Assembly (NCBI GenBank): GCA_965219125.1 | Contig: CBDCMO010000002.1 | Coordinates: 372,001-436,000, forward strand | Direction of reading: 5' to 3' | Length of the DNA: 64,000 nt | DNA from: JBBSOK01 sp965219125 | GTDB taxonomy: Bacteria > Bacteroidota > Bacteroidia > Flavobacteriales > Flavobacteriaceae | Shown here: positions 54,346 through 63,999 of the stretch, piece by piece | How the letters are laid out: each line of letters starts with the position of its first letter | Position numbering within the stretch: position 1 is the first letter of the stretch | Notes under the pieces: generated by a model | What the model saw: only the letters and a program-made list of their open reading frames with translations | Database searches by the model: none | What the model was told of the DNA's origin: nothing | Program-made: the position numbers and the translations under genes

Positions 54346-55794
54346 ATGCATCCCCTAAAAATAAGTGTATATATTTTCATCGCTTTATTGGTATTGCTGG
54401 GTTTGACATTTGTTAGCAGCGAGCATAAATTAGCTGATGGAAAACGGCAAGATGGTTTTTCAGTTTTGAATAAACTAGTTAAATATCCAACTGTCGAAAC
54501 TTTTTTTAAGGACGGAACTAATTCAAAAGACAAAAAACAATCTTTAAAGGGAATTGTAGAAAATATTGAGGCAGTAGTTAAAGACGATAAAGCCGAAATT
54601 CCCGATTTTACAAAAATTGACAGTTCAAAAATCGAACGGCTTCACTATCCTGGGAACAAATATGAATTTCTTGAAAAGTTAAGAAACCAACTACAATCTC
54701 CAAATTGCAGAATTATTCATTACGGCGATTCGCAATTGGAAGGAGATCGTATTTCAGCCTATTTGCGTAATAGATTGCAAACACTTTATGGCGGAAACGG
54801 TCCGGGATTTATTCCAATAAAACAAGAATATCAACAAGTTAGCGCTGTTGTTACGCCTTCTGAAAATTGGGAGCGTTATGCTTCATTCGACCCAAGTAAA
54901 CCAAAATTTACAAACAAAAATTATGGTGCTTATCTTTCCGTTTCGCGCTTCACACCAATTTATGATGCAGTTATTGATAGCTTGGCTCTTTTAGAACTTC
55001 AGCCTGTTGTTGCTACAATAAATGTTAGCCCTTCTTCAAAATCATATTCAAAATTGAAATCATTTAATTCAATTGGACTTCATTACGGAAACGTTACAGA
55101 ACCAACAACTATAAAGGTTTATAATGACGGAGCTTTAATAAAAGAAGATCTTTTAATAAATGATGGCACCTATCATTGTTATAAAATTGATGTTGCTTCA
55201 ACACCTTCAAATTTAAAAATTGAATTGGAAGCTACCATTAGCCCAGATTTTTATGGTATAACCTTGGACGGTACCGGTGGCATTAATTTGGATAATGTAG
55301 CAATGCGCGGCAGTTCAGGTACTGTGTTTGCAAGTTTAAATAGTGCAAGTTTTGGTAGTATGTATCAACAATTGCAGCCAAAAGTAATTATTTTTCAATA
55401 CGGAGGAAATACCGTTCCCTATTTAAAAGATTCTTTGGCGGTTACCAATTATACGGGTTACTTAAAAAGTCAAATAAATTGGGTACGCCGAAAAGCACCA
55501 GAAGCTTCTATTATTTTTGTTGGCCCAACGGATATGACAACCACCATAAATGGAGAACTAAAAAGTTACGCCTTATTGCCTTATCTTGATGCACAATTAA
55601 AGGAAAGTTGTTTGGAAAATAATATGGCTTATTGGAGTATGTTTACCGCAATGGGTGGCGAAAATTCAATGTCTTTTTGGGTAGATCAAAAATTGGCGGG
55701 CAGCGATTACACACATTTTACGGCTTCGGGAACACAGATAATATCAGAATTATTTTTTACAGCATTGCACATGGATTTAACAAATACTAAATGA
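54346..55794 (+). CDS. SGNH-hydrolase-like protein, first of an O-acetylation operon
   Basis: 482 residues with one N-terminal transmembrane anchor (ISVYIFIALLVLLGLTFV). SGNH block I is HYGDSQLEGD with S129; the Gly/Asn blocks are weak; block V is D454-Y-T-H457 in GSDYTHFTASG. It is likely periplasmic and involved in adding or removing O-acetyl groups on a polysaccharide, together with the MBOAT protein. Stop overlaps the next start by 4 bp. Confidence 0.8.
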   Translation: MHPLKISVYIFIALLVLLGLTFVSSEHKLADGKRQDGFSVLNKLVKYPTVETFFKDGTNSKDKKQSLKGIVENIEAVVKDDKAEIPDFTKIDSSKIERLHYPGNKYEFLEKLRNQLQSPNCRIIHYGDSQLEGDRISAYLRNRLQTLYGGNGPGFIPIKQEYQQVSAVVTPSENWERYASFDPSKPKFTNKNYGAYLSVSRFTPIYDAVIDSLALLELQPVVATINVSPSSKSYSKLKSFNSIGLHYGNVTEPTTIKVYNDGALIKEDLLINDGTYHCYKIDVASTPSNLKIELEATISPDFYGITLDGTGGINLDNVAMRGSSGTVFASLNSASFGSMYQQLQPKVIIFQYGGNTVPYLKDSLAVTNYTGYLKSQINWVRRKAPEASIIFVGPTDMTTTINGELKSYALLPYLDAQLKESCLENNMAYWSMFTAMGGENSMSFWVDQKLAGSDYTHFTASGTQIISELFFTALHMDLTNTK

Positions 55795-57086
55795 GATTTT
55801 TAATTTTACTTTTTACATTTTTTCTTTCCATTAATGCCAGTTCGCAAGAATACGTTTTGAATAGTCTGTTGCCAAAATATAAAGATTTGATTCATACAGA
55901 ATCTAACGTTTTAATAGGTGCAGAAAATTCTCCAAATTTCAATCATTTCTTCGGCAAGTTGGATAGTATTTACGAAGGGAAGCGTGAAGATCTACACATT
56001 TTTCATATAGGAGGATCGCATATTCAGGCGGATATTTATTCGAATAAATTGCGCACATATTTTCAAAATATGAATTCCGTTTCGCAAGGCCAAAGGGGAT
56101 TTGTATTTCCATTTCAATTGGCACATACAAATAATCCTTCAAATTATAGGGTTGAAGGAAATAAATCTAAATGGCAAGGGTATCGAAATTCAGTTTTAAA
56201 AGATAGTATTGCTTGGGGATTAGCTGGCGTTTCTGCTGCTTTTCGCGATTGCTCGGATACCATTTCAATTAAAGCTAATTATAAAACCCACACAAATAAA
56301 CCGTATAGTTTTGATAAGCTTCGTGTTTTTTATAATACTGAAAAGGACGATTACAGCCTAAAATTTTTGGATAGTACGTTGGTGTTTTCAGATACTATTA
56401 ATTTAAAAAAAATGTATCGTGAATTTCGCTTCAATAAAAGCGTTGAAGAGGTTGAAATGGCTATTCATATAAAAGATACAACCCTTCAAAATCCTGAATT
56501 CGTAATGATGGGTTTGGAATTTATGAATGATAACTCAGGTATTGAATATACCAGCATCGGCGTAAACGGAGCGAGTTTTGGTTCCTATAATCGGAGTGTT
56601 TATTTTGAAGAGCAACTTGCCATTTACAGACCCGATCTTTTTATTATTTCAATAGGAACAAATGATGCCTACATGCCACAATCTGATTTCAAGGAAGAAG
56701 AATTTAAAGCAAATTATGAAGCTTTTATAGAAATGATTTTGCGTGTAAATCCTAATTGCGCCATTTTGCTTACCGTACCAAATGATGATTATTACCGTAA
56801 AAAATATCCTAACAAAAATACCGAAGTCCAAGAACGCATAATGCTGGAACTTACCGAAAAATATAAAATGGCATGTTGGGATTTATATGCCGTTATGGGC
56901 GGTTTGGGCTCTTCAAATAAATGGTATAAAAATAAATTGATGCCCAAAGATAGAATCCATTTCACATATTTAGGGTACAGCATAAAAGCAGATTTATTGT
57001 TGAAAGCAATAGTTGATTCTTGGGCAAAATGCACTGGAAAAGATGCTGATATATTATTGAACCATTTTAAAACTGCCTCAAATTAA
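55791..57086 (+). CDS. SGNH-hydrolase-like protein, second of the operon
   Basis: 431 residues with a signal peptide (MRFLILLFTFFLSINASSQ). Block I is HIGGSHIQAD with S76 (GGSH instead of GDSL). Block III is SIGTNDAYM, and block V is D387-R-I-H390. The two SGNH proteins are distinct from each other. It lies 1 bp before the MBOAT gene. Probable periplasmic partner in acetyl transfer; inference from context. Confidence 0.8.
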   Translation: MRFLILLFTFFLSINASSQEYVLNSLLPKYKDLIHTESNVLIGAENSPNFNHFFGKLDSIYEGKREDLHIFHIGGSHIQADIYSNKLRTYFQNMNSVSQGQRGFVFPFQLAHTNNPSNYRVEGNKSKWQGYRNSVLKDSIAWGLAGVSAAFRDCSDTISIKANYKTHTNKPYSFDKLRVFYNTEKDDYSLKFLDSTLVFSDTINLKKMYREFRFNKSVEEVEMAIHIKDTTLQNPEFVMMGLEFMNDNSGIEYTSIGVNGASFGSYNRSVYFEEQLAIYRPDLFIISIGTNDAYMPQSDFKEEEFKANYEAFIEMILRVNPNCAILLTVPNDDYYRKKYPNKNTEVQERIMLELTEKYKMACWDLYAVMGGLGSSNKWYKNKLMPKDRIHFTYLGYSIKADLLLKAIVDSWAKCTGKDADILLNHFKTASN

Positions 57087-57087
57087 A

Positions 57088-58746
57088 ATGAATAGATTAG
57101 TTGATATATTTAAGTTCACCGAGAACTATCCGCTAATTTTTACACAAGCCAATTTTTGGATTTTCTTTGCCGTTGTATATTTTTTCTTTGCGCTTTTTTA
57201 CAAGAAAATCCCGATTAGAAATTCATATTTATTTCTAGTTTCCCTATTCTTTTATTACAAGACCAGCGGTCTTTTTGTTGGTATTTTAATTTTCAGTACG
57301 CTGTTGGATTATTTTATTGGCAAGGGAATTTTTAAAAGTAATAGCCAAAACAAACGGCTGTTTTTAGTAACCGTTAGCGTAATTGTAAACCTTTCGGTTT
57401 TATGCTATTTTAAGTATGCTTATTTCTTTACGGATTCTTTTAACGCCTTATTTCATACTAAATATGAAGTAATGAATTGGTTAGGATATTGGGGAAATAG
57501 TTTTAGCCAGCAGAGTTATTTTACGTTGGATAAAATCATTCTTCCCGTTGGAATTTCTTTTTACACTTTTCAAACTATAAGTTATAGTGTTGATGTGTAT
57601 CGAAAAAAGTTGAAGCCATTAGATTCTATTCTGGATTTTGGTTTTTTCGTAAGCTTTTTCCCACAATTGGTGGCAGGACCAATTGTAAGAGCCGAAAGTT
57701 TTGTACCGCAAATTTCTCAGCCAACAACTATTACCAAAGATGATTTTAACGCAGGTACGTTTCTAATTTTGAAGGGACTTATCAAAAAAATGATATTTGC
57801 GGATTTTATTGCAATGCACTTTTTAGATCGCGTTTTTGATGCGCCTGAAATGTTTTCAGGTTTCGCAAACGTAATGGCAATGATTGGTTATTCCCTTCAA
57901 ATTTATGGCGATTTTTCTGGCTATACAGATATTGCCATTGGTCTTGCCTTGTTAATGGGTTTTAAATTACCGATTAACTTTAATGCACCCTACAAAGCCA
58001 CAAACGCTGGAGATTACTGGAAACGATGGCATATTTCACTTTCCACTTGGTTACGTGATTATTTATATATTCCGTTAGGCGGTAATCGTAAAGGCAGCGT
58101 TGCTTCTTACATAATTCTTGCTATTATGTTGGCGGGAGTTGTTCTCGCTTTTCGGGATTGGCTTGTATTTGCAATTGTTTCCGCAATAATTCTTATAATA
58201 ACTATTCTCACGTTCTTTTCAACAGCCGTAAAACGCAGCGTAAATACAAACATCAATTTAATGCTAACGATGCTTATTGGCGGTTTATGGCACGGCGCTT
58301 CGTGGAAATTTGTTATTTGGGGCGGTTTAAACGGTTTGGGAATTGTAGTTTACAAATTTTGGAGAAGAATTAGTCCATATGAGAACAAAACAGGATGGCT
58401 TGCGCACGCTTGGAAAATTGCTATAACCTTTGCTTTTGTAACATTCACCCGAATTTATTTTAGGGGAGAAAGTATGGAGCATATTGAAAAATGGTTTTTA
58501 CAAGTACTATATAATATGGATTGGACGCACGCTTGGGACATTTTGTTGCATTATCAATTGGTTTTTTGGGTTATGTTAATTGGTTATATTACGCATTGGC
58601 TTCCCGAAAAATCTAAGCAATCTATTGAAAATGTTTATTCAAAAAGTCCAATTGCCATTAAAATTATTATTTCAATGTTTGTTGGGGTTTTTTGTTTTCA
58701 GGCGTTTTCGGCAGATTTTCAGCCTTTTATTTATTTTCAGTTTTAA
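57088..58746 (+). CDS. MBOAT family O-acyltransferase (AlgI-like)
   Basis: 552 residues, a polytopic membrane protein (at least nine helices). The MBOAT motif FFPQLVAGPIVRAESFVPQI and the catalytic histidine in GGLWHGASW (about residue 401) identify the AlgI/DltB-type family, which moves acyl groups across the inner membrane. With the two SGNH proteins it forms a three-gene operon for O-acetylation of a surface polysaccharide. Glycan not identified. Confidence 0.9.
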   Translation: MNRLVDIFKFTENYPLIFTQANFWIFFAVVYFFFALFYKKIPIRNSYLFLVSLFFYYKTSGLFVGILIFSTLLDYFIGKGIFKSNSQNKRLFLVTVSVIVNLSVLCYFKYAYFFTDSFNALFHTKYEVMNWLGYWGNSFSQQSYFTLDKIILPVGISFYTFQTISYSVDVYRKKLKPLDSILDFGFFVSFFPQLVAGPIVRAESFVPQISQPTTITKDDFNAGTFLILKGLIKKMIFADFIAMHFLDRVFDAPEMFSGFANVMAMIGYSLQIYGDFSGYTDIAIGLALLMGFKLPINFNAPYKATNAGDYWKRWHISLSTWLRDYLYIPLGGNRKGSVASYIILAIMLAGVVLAFRDWLVFAIVSAIILIITILTFFSTAVKRSVNTNINLMLTMLIGGLWHGASWKFVIWGGLNGLGIVVYKFWRRISPYENKTGWLAHAWKIAITFAFVTFTRIYFRGESMEHIEKWFLQVLYNMDWTHAWDILLHYQLVFWVMLIGYITHWLPEKSKQSIENVYSKSPIAIKIIISMFVGVFCFQAFSADFQPFIYFQF

Positions 58747-58786
58747 AATCTTCAGTATTAGTTTCATCAAATTTAAATCGTTAAAG

Positions 58787-58819
58787 TTGTAATTCGCAAC
58801 AGATTAAAGAGTACATTCG
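58787..58819 (+). promoter_or_regulatory. Promoter of the J-domain/KTSC gene
   Basis: TTG at 58787-58789, 22-bp spacer, TACATTCG at 58812-58819 (one mismatch to TAnnTTTG), 21 bp before the ATG at 58841. Confidence 0.55.
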
Positions 58820-58840
58820 CGCCTTCAAAAAAGCTATAAA

Positions 58841-59290
58841 ATGAAACGTATTAACGAATACAAAAAACTCTTTGGGGTTGAAAAGCAAATTGAGCTTAAA
58901 GCCATTAAAACTGCTTACCGTAATTTAGTTAAAGAGTGGCATCCAGATAAATTTCAAGATGATGACGATCGTAAAGAAGAAGCAGAAATAAACAGTCGGA
59001 AGATTATTGACGGCTATCATTTTTTGGTAAGTATAGCACCTGAAACGAAGGCTGCAAATCTTGAAGAATTCACAGAAACCGTTACCAATGCTGGAATAGA
59101 AGATTACCAACATAAAGGATTGGTTTTAGAAATTACGTATTTAGATGGTAATACATATGAATTTTTTGGCGTTACAAAACCAATGTTCATAAAAATGATT
59201 AACAGCGGAAGCGTAAACCGTTTTGCAAAACGCAACATCTACCCAAGCTTATTATATAGAAAATCAAAAAGAATAGCTGAAGAAGTTTAG
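58841..59290 (+). CDS. J-domain protein with KTSC domain
   Basis: 149 residues. Residues 1-60 form a J-domain with the HPD triad at H34-P35-D36, and the C-terminal about 60 residues are a KTSC domain (GLVLEITYLDGNTYEFFGVT, SVNRFAKRNI). A J-domain activates Hsp70; the KTSC part is named after a lysyl-tRNA-synthetase C-terminal repeat and is often found alone. The fusion would direct Hsp70 to an unknown client. Monocistronic. Confidence 0.8.
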   Translation: MKRINEYKKLFGVEKQIELKAIKTAYRNLVKEWHPDKFQDDDDRKEEAEINSRKIIDGYHFLVSIAPETKAANLEEFTETVTNAGIEDYQHKGLVLEITYLDGNTYEFFGVTKPMFIKMINSGSVNRFAKRNIYPSLLYRKSKRIAEEV

Positions 59291-59322
59291 CAAATCTACT
59301 TTTAAAAAGTCAGTTCAAATTT

Positions 59323-59373
59323 TTCACCACGGATGCACGAATTATAAAATAATATTTCTGCGTGCGTGGTGAA
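59323..59373. repeat. Imperfect hairpin between the J-domain gene and a DEAD helicase gene
   Basis: TTCACCAC pairs with GTGGTGAA, and GCACG with CGTGC, with a bulge and a long loop. It may be a terminator or part of a dispersed repeat; only one copy was seen in this window. Confidence 0.4.
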
Positions 59374-59486
59374 CTTCTTTTAAGCGCAATCTTTTAAATT
59401 TTCACTTTTAAAAAATTCTGTTTAAATACATCTTCAAGTACGCCTTTCCACACAAAGCCTATCTATCTTTACCAAAAACTACTTAT

Positions 59487-60839
59487 ATGCCCAATACGTT
59501 TCCGCAATTAGGAATTAACGCTTCATTTCAAAAAACCTTAGAAACCTTACAAATTTCTACGCCAACCGATATTCAACAGAAAACAATTCCATTAATACTT
59601 TCTGAAACCAATGATTTAGTTGCTTTGGCAAAAACCGGAACCGGAAAAACAGTAGCTTTCGGATTGCCGTTACTTCAATTAATTGATATTTCTAATACAA
59701 ATATTCAAGTTGTAATATTGGCACCAACGCGAGAATTAGGCCAGCAGATTGAAAATAATCTAAAATCATTCGCTTTAAACAATCCAGAAATTGAAATATT
59801 ATCTCTTTGTGGCGGTATTCCAATAAAACCGCAGATTGAAAATTTAAAAGAAACTATACATATTATTGTCGCTACGCCTGGGCGTTTGGTAGATTTAATA
59901 ACCAGAAAAGCTATTAATCTTCAACATGTTATAACGTTGGTTTTGGATGAAGCGGATGAAATGGTAACAGCTTTAAAAACAGATTTAGATTTAATTATTG
60001 CAGAAATACCGAAGAAAAGGCGAACGCTTTTATTTACCGCAACAATGCCGGGAACCATAAAACAATTGGTTCAAAATTATATGAGCAAACACGTTTTACA
60101 TATTGAAGCAGATATGGAAACGATGGGAAATCAAGGTATAGAACATCAATTTATGGTAGTTGAACCTATTGAAAAGCTAGAGGTTTTAATGCATTTTTTA
60201 AGTTCAAAAGAAGGAGAACGCGGAATAATTTTCTGTAAAACAAAAGCAGCTGTAAATAAATTGGCAAAGAATTTGGCGATTAATAAATTTTCTTCAGGCG
60301 CGCTTCATGGTAGCTTAAGCCAACCCATTCGAGACAGGATTATGGGACAATTTAGAGAAGGAAATATTGATATTTTGGTAGCAACAGATCTTGCAGCTCG
60401 CGGTTTGGACGTAAAAGAAATAAGTTACGTAATAAATTACCATTTACCCGATACGTATGAAACCTACGTGCACCGAAGCGGAAGAACGGCTAGGGCAGGA
60501 GCAAAAGGACTTTCAATAACCATTTTGCAGCAAGAGGAAGTTTTTGAAATCCCGGAATTTCAAGAAGAGCTCGGCATTGTTTTTACCGAAATGAAAAAGC
60601 CAAATGCTGAAAGCACGGAAGAAAGCAACACGTTGTTATGGGCGAAGAAAATTTTTAAAACAAAGCCAAATAAAACAATTTCAGCTGAATTCAAAGAAAA
60701 AATAAACACCGTATTTCATCATTTAACAAAAGACGAATTGGTTGATAAAATACTTGCTTACCAATTAGCGCAAACCGCCGTTGTTGCTCCAAAAGAAGAA
60801 GCAGTTATAACCAATAAAAAGAAAAAGAAGAAGAAATAA
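59487..60839 (+). CDS. DEAD-box RNA helicase, first of a tandem pair
   Basis: 450 residues with all helicase motifs: AKTGTGKT (48-55), PTREL, TPGR, DEAD (154-157), SAT-like TAT, and VHRSGRTARAG (VI). The C-terminus is basic (ITNKKKKKKK). It acts on RNA, likely ribosome or mRNA. It ends with TAATG overlapping the next start. Confidence 0.92.
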   Translation: MPNTFPQLGINASFQKTLETLQISTPTDIQQKTIPLILSETNDLVALAKTGTGKTVAFGLPLLQLIDISNTNIQVVILAPTRELGQQIENNLKSFALNNPEIEILSLCGGIPIKPQIENLKETIHIIVATPGRLVDLITRKAINLQHVITLVLDEADEMVTALKTDLDLIIAEIPKKRRTLLFTATMPGTIKQLVQNYMSKHVLHIEADMETMGNQGIEHQFMVVEPIEKLEVLMHFLSSKEGERGIIFCKTKAAVNKLAKNLAINKFSSGALHGSLSQPIRDRIMGQFREGNIDILVATDLAARGLDVKEISYVINYHLPDTYETYVHRSGRTARAGAKGLSITILQQEEVFEIPEFQEELGIVFTEMKKPNAESTEESNTLLWAKKIFKTKPNKTISAEFKEKINTVFHHLTKDELVDKILAYQLAQTAVVAPKEEAVITNKKKKKKK

Positions 60840-62152
60840 TGGCAAACGAGATAAAGAGCCAACAGGAAATTTTGGCAAAGTTGGGCATTTCAGATTTGAA
60901 TGAAATGCAGCAACAAGCAATTCCCGTAATTGAAAAATCGAAGAACACAATATTATTATCTGCAACCGGAACAGGAAAAACGGTGGCTTTTTTGTTGCCG
61001 ATTATTAAAAGTTTAGATGCTAATATTGAAGAAGTACAAGCATTAATTGTAGTGCCAACACGCGAACTTGCCATACAGATTGAACAAGTAATACGGGATA
61101 TGGGTTCTGGATTTAAGGTAAATGCCGTTTATGGTGGAAGATCAAAAAGTAAAGACAAGATTGAATTAAAACATATTCCTGCAATTTTAGTAGGCACGCC
61201 AGGTAGAATTTTAGATCATTTTGATGATAATCGATTTTCAAAAGATAGCATAAAAACGCTTGTTTTAGATGAATATGACAAGAGTTTGGAGATAGGTTTT
61301 GAAGCTGAAATGAGTGAAATAGTAACTTCATTACCTGCTATAAATAAACGAATATTAACGTCTGCCACACAAGGAGTTGCAATTCCAAAATTCGTTAAAT
61401 TAGATAATCCAACTGTCTTGGATTTCCTTTCAGATAAAGTTGATGAGAAACTGGCGATTGAAACTATTATTTCTCCAGACAAAAACAAGTTGGGTACTTT
61501 ATTAAAACTTCTTAAATACATAGGAAATGAACCCGGAATTATCTTCTGCAATTTTAGGGATAGTATAGAAATGGTAAGCGATTTTCTATTTGAAAATAAC
61601 ATAAGCCACACCAATTTTTCCGGCGGAATGGAGCAGAAAGATAGAGAGCGGGCTTTAATAAAGTTCAGAAATGGAACAAGTCAGATTTTGGTTTCCACAG
61701 ACCTTGCGGCTAGAGGAATTGATATTCCGGAGCTAAAATTTATAATCCATTACGAATTGCCACATTCTGAAGTTGAATTTACCCATAGAAACGGAAGAAC
61801 AGCAAGGGTTAACGAAAAAGGAACAGCTTATATTCTTAAATGGAAAGACCAACGCTTACCAGAATTTATTGAAATTACTGAAGTCTTTGATATTCCCCAA
61901 ACAAAGACCAAAGATGCTGAAACTTGGGAAACACTGTTTATTTCCGGCGGTAGAAAGGACAAAATCTCAAAAGGAGATATTGCTGGCCTTTTTATAAAAC
62001 AGGGAAACATAACAAGCGAACAATTAGGTAATATAGAATTAAAACAAGACTGCGCTTTTGTTGCTGTTCCGAGACATTTGGCCAATAAATTGGTAACAGA
62101 TCTTAATAATAGTAGACTTAAAAAGAAAAAAGTTAGAATCTATATTCTTTAA
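60839..62152 (+). CDS. DEAD-box-family RNA helicase with DEYD motif II
   Basis: 437 residues. ATGTGKT (motif I), PTRELAIQ (Ia), GTPGR (Ib), motif II DEYD (144-147) instead of DEAD, TSATQ (III) and THRNGRTARVN (VI). Translationally coupled to the previous helicase. The alanine-to-tyrosine change is probably tolerated; the catalytic acidic residues remain. Confidence 0.9.
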   Translation: MANEIKSQQEILAKLGISDLNEMQQQAIPVIEKSKNTILLSATGTGKTVAFLLPIIKSLDANIEEVQALIVVPTRELAIQIEQVIRDMGSGFKVNAVYGGRSKSKDKIELKHIPAILVGTPGRILDHFDDNRFSKDSIKTLVLDEYDKSLEIGFEAEMSEIVTSLPAINKRILTSATQGVAIPKFVKLDNPTVLDFLSDKVDEKLAIETIISPDKNKLGTLLKLLKYIGNEPGIIFCNFRDSIEMVSDFLFENNISHTNFSGGMEQKDRERALIKFRNGTSQILVSTDLAARGIDIPELKFIIHYELPHSEVEFTHRNGRTARVNEKGTAYILKWKDQRLPEFIEITEVFDIPQTKTKDAETWETLFISGGRKDKISKGDIAGLFIKQGNITSEQLGNIELKQDCAFVAVPRHLANKLVTDLNNSRLKKKKVRIYIL

Positions 62153-62161
62153 AAAATATAA

Positions 62162-62620
62162 CTAATTTTTTGCAAGAATAAATGCATTTAAAGAAGTTGC
62201 GATTACCAACCAAATAAAATATGGAGCTAGCAATATAGATTTAAACTGCATTTCAGGCCAAAAAAGCCAAATATAAAATCCAATTAAACATGTAAGTGCC
62301 GAAATTATAAAAAGTCCGGGTTTTAGTTGATGGTAATAAAAGAAAACAGGATTCCAAGATAGATTCAAAATGTAATGCAAAATAAGAACACCAATAAGTA
62401 ATTTCTTATTATCGAAAACAGGCCATAAAAAGGATAAATAAATACTGAAACAAATCATTATAATTGTCCACGAAACACCAAAAACCCATCCTGGTGGCGT
62501 CCACGGTGCTTTTGTAAGATTTCCATACCAATCCGATCTTGGTCCTTTGCCAGCCAACAGACTACCGGCGCCAATGGTGGCAAAATTTAAAACTAAGAAA
62601 AGTATAAGTCTATAAATCAT
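62162..62620 (-). CDS. tspO: TspO/MBR family protein
   Basis: 152 residues, five transmembrane helices, with the tryptophan-rich KAPWTPPGWVFGVSWTII and HYILNLSWNPVFFYY motifs of TspO. It binds porphyrin or related ligands and is a stress or photooxidation sensor in other bacteria. It converges on the DEAD helicase gene; gap 9 bp. Confidence 0.93.
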   Translation of the reverse strand: MIYRLILFLVLNFATIGAGSLLAGKGPRSDWYGNLTKAPWTPPGWVFGVSWTIIMICFSIYLSFLWPVFDNKKLLIGVLILHYILNLSWNPVFFYYHQLKPGLFIISALTCLIGFYIWLFWPEMQFKSILLAPYFIWLVIATSLNAFILAKN

Positions 62621-62745
62621 TTTTTTGGTTTTAAAGATTGCAATGTTCTTTTAAAACTTGCTTCAAATTTAAAAAATGTGAAATGAATTTTATTGTAATT
62701 ATTTCTATTTTGAAAATACAGCAATATAAAATTATGAATTTACAT

Positions 62746-63999
62746 TCAAGCTTGAATCAATACTTCTTCGCGTATTTGATCTAAAAGCACTTTTTCCTCT
62801 TTTTTCAATTTCTCTTTTTTCACATAACGGCCGTAGAAAATTGCAATTAGTAAGGCGATAATTCCCTGACAAAATACTGTATTCTTTGCTCCAATATATT
62901 GTGAAAGAACACTTACCAATAAGCTGCCAATTGGTAACATAGAAGTTAAGACCATTAGATAAATACTAATAACCCGCCCGTGAAAATGATTGGGAACGTT
63001 AATTTGAATTATGGTATTGCTTAATGTTCGAACGGGCATCATCCCAAAAGCACCAATAGCAACGAACACTAAAGCAAGTGGATAGAGGGAGGTTTGTGAA
63101 AATAACATAAGGCCAATGGCAAATACAATAGTATTAACAGCTAATATCTTGTTTAAATCTGTGCCTTGTTTTAGAGATGCCAAAAACAAAGCACTTATAA
63201 AGGCGCCTAAACCAATAACTCCATCAATAACACCCAATGTGGTGGCAGAACCATTAAAAATATCTTTCGCAAAAACGGGTGTTAATGTTGTAAATGGCAA
63301 AACCAACAAACTCATAGTCCCTACAAAAATAATGACGGTACGAATGGACGGAGTTGACTTTATATAATCGAATGCTTCGGTAAACTCTCGTTTTAGGTTT
63401 TTTTCTATTATTGCTCTTTTTGCTGGTTTTGGTAATTTGATCAATAACAACGAAATTATTACGGGAATAAAGCTTATAGCATTGGATGCAAAACAAATTT
63501 CATCACCAAACATTTCCAAAACAAAACCAGCAATTGCTGGTCCAATTAATTTGGATAAATTAACCATAGATGAATTTAATGCCAAGGCATTTGGCAAATT
63601 GTTTTTGTCGGTTATCAATTCCCTTATAAGTGATTGCCGTGCGGGCATATCAAAACCGTTTATAAAGCCCAAAACCGCACTTAAACCAATAATTATCCAA
63701 ACTGAGTTTTCTTTATACAATACAATTGCAAGTGTAAGTAAAGTAGCTTGTAATAAGGAAAGGAATTGTGTTGTTAGTAGTATTTTATACCTGTTATATC
63801 TATCGGCAATAATCCCACCGTATAACGAAATTAGTGCAGTAGGAAATAACGTTGCAAACACTGATACACCAAGCATAAATTTAGATTGTGTAAGCGAATA
63901 TATTATCCAGCTTACGGCGGTTTTCTGCATCCAAGTACCCAATAAAGAAATTGATTGACCAAAAAAGAACAATCGGAAATTTTTATTTTTAAAAGAACT
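62746..63999 (-). CDS. MFS transporter (MFS_3/enterobactin-exporter-like), partial
   Basis: The frame is open to the right edge of the window, where it reads SFKNKNFRLFFFGQSISLLG, a normal N-terminus for this family, so only the first few residues are missing. It has about 12 transmembrane helices and motif A (GIIADRYNRYKILL). Efflux or siderophore/drug export is likely; substrate unknown. Confidence 0.9.
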   Translation of the reverse strand, partial: SSFKNKNFRLFFFGQSISLLGTWMQKTAVSWIIYSLTQSKFMLGVSVFATLFPTALISLYGGIIADRYNRYKILLTTQFLSLLQATLLTLAIVLYKENSVWIIIGLSAVLGFINGFDMPARQSLIRELITDKNNLPNALALNSSMVNLSKLIGPAIAGFVLEMFGDEICFASNAISFIPVIISLLLIKLPKPAKRAIIEKNLKREFTEAFDYIKSTPSIRTVIIFVGTMSLLVLPFTTLTPVFAKDIFNGSATTLGVIDGVIGLGAFISALFLASLKQGTDLNKILAVNTIVFAIGLMLFSQTSLYPLALVFVAIGAFGMMPVRTLSNTIIQINVPNHFHGRVISIYLMVLTSMLPIGSLLVSVLSQYIGAKNTVFCQGIIALLIAIFYGRYVKKEKLKKEEKVLLDQIREEVLIQA

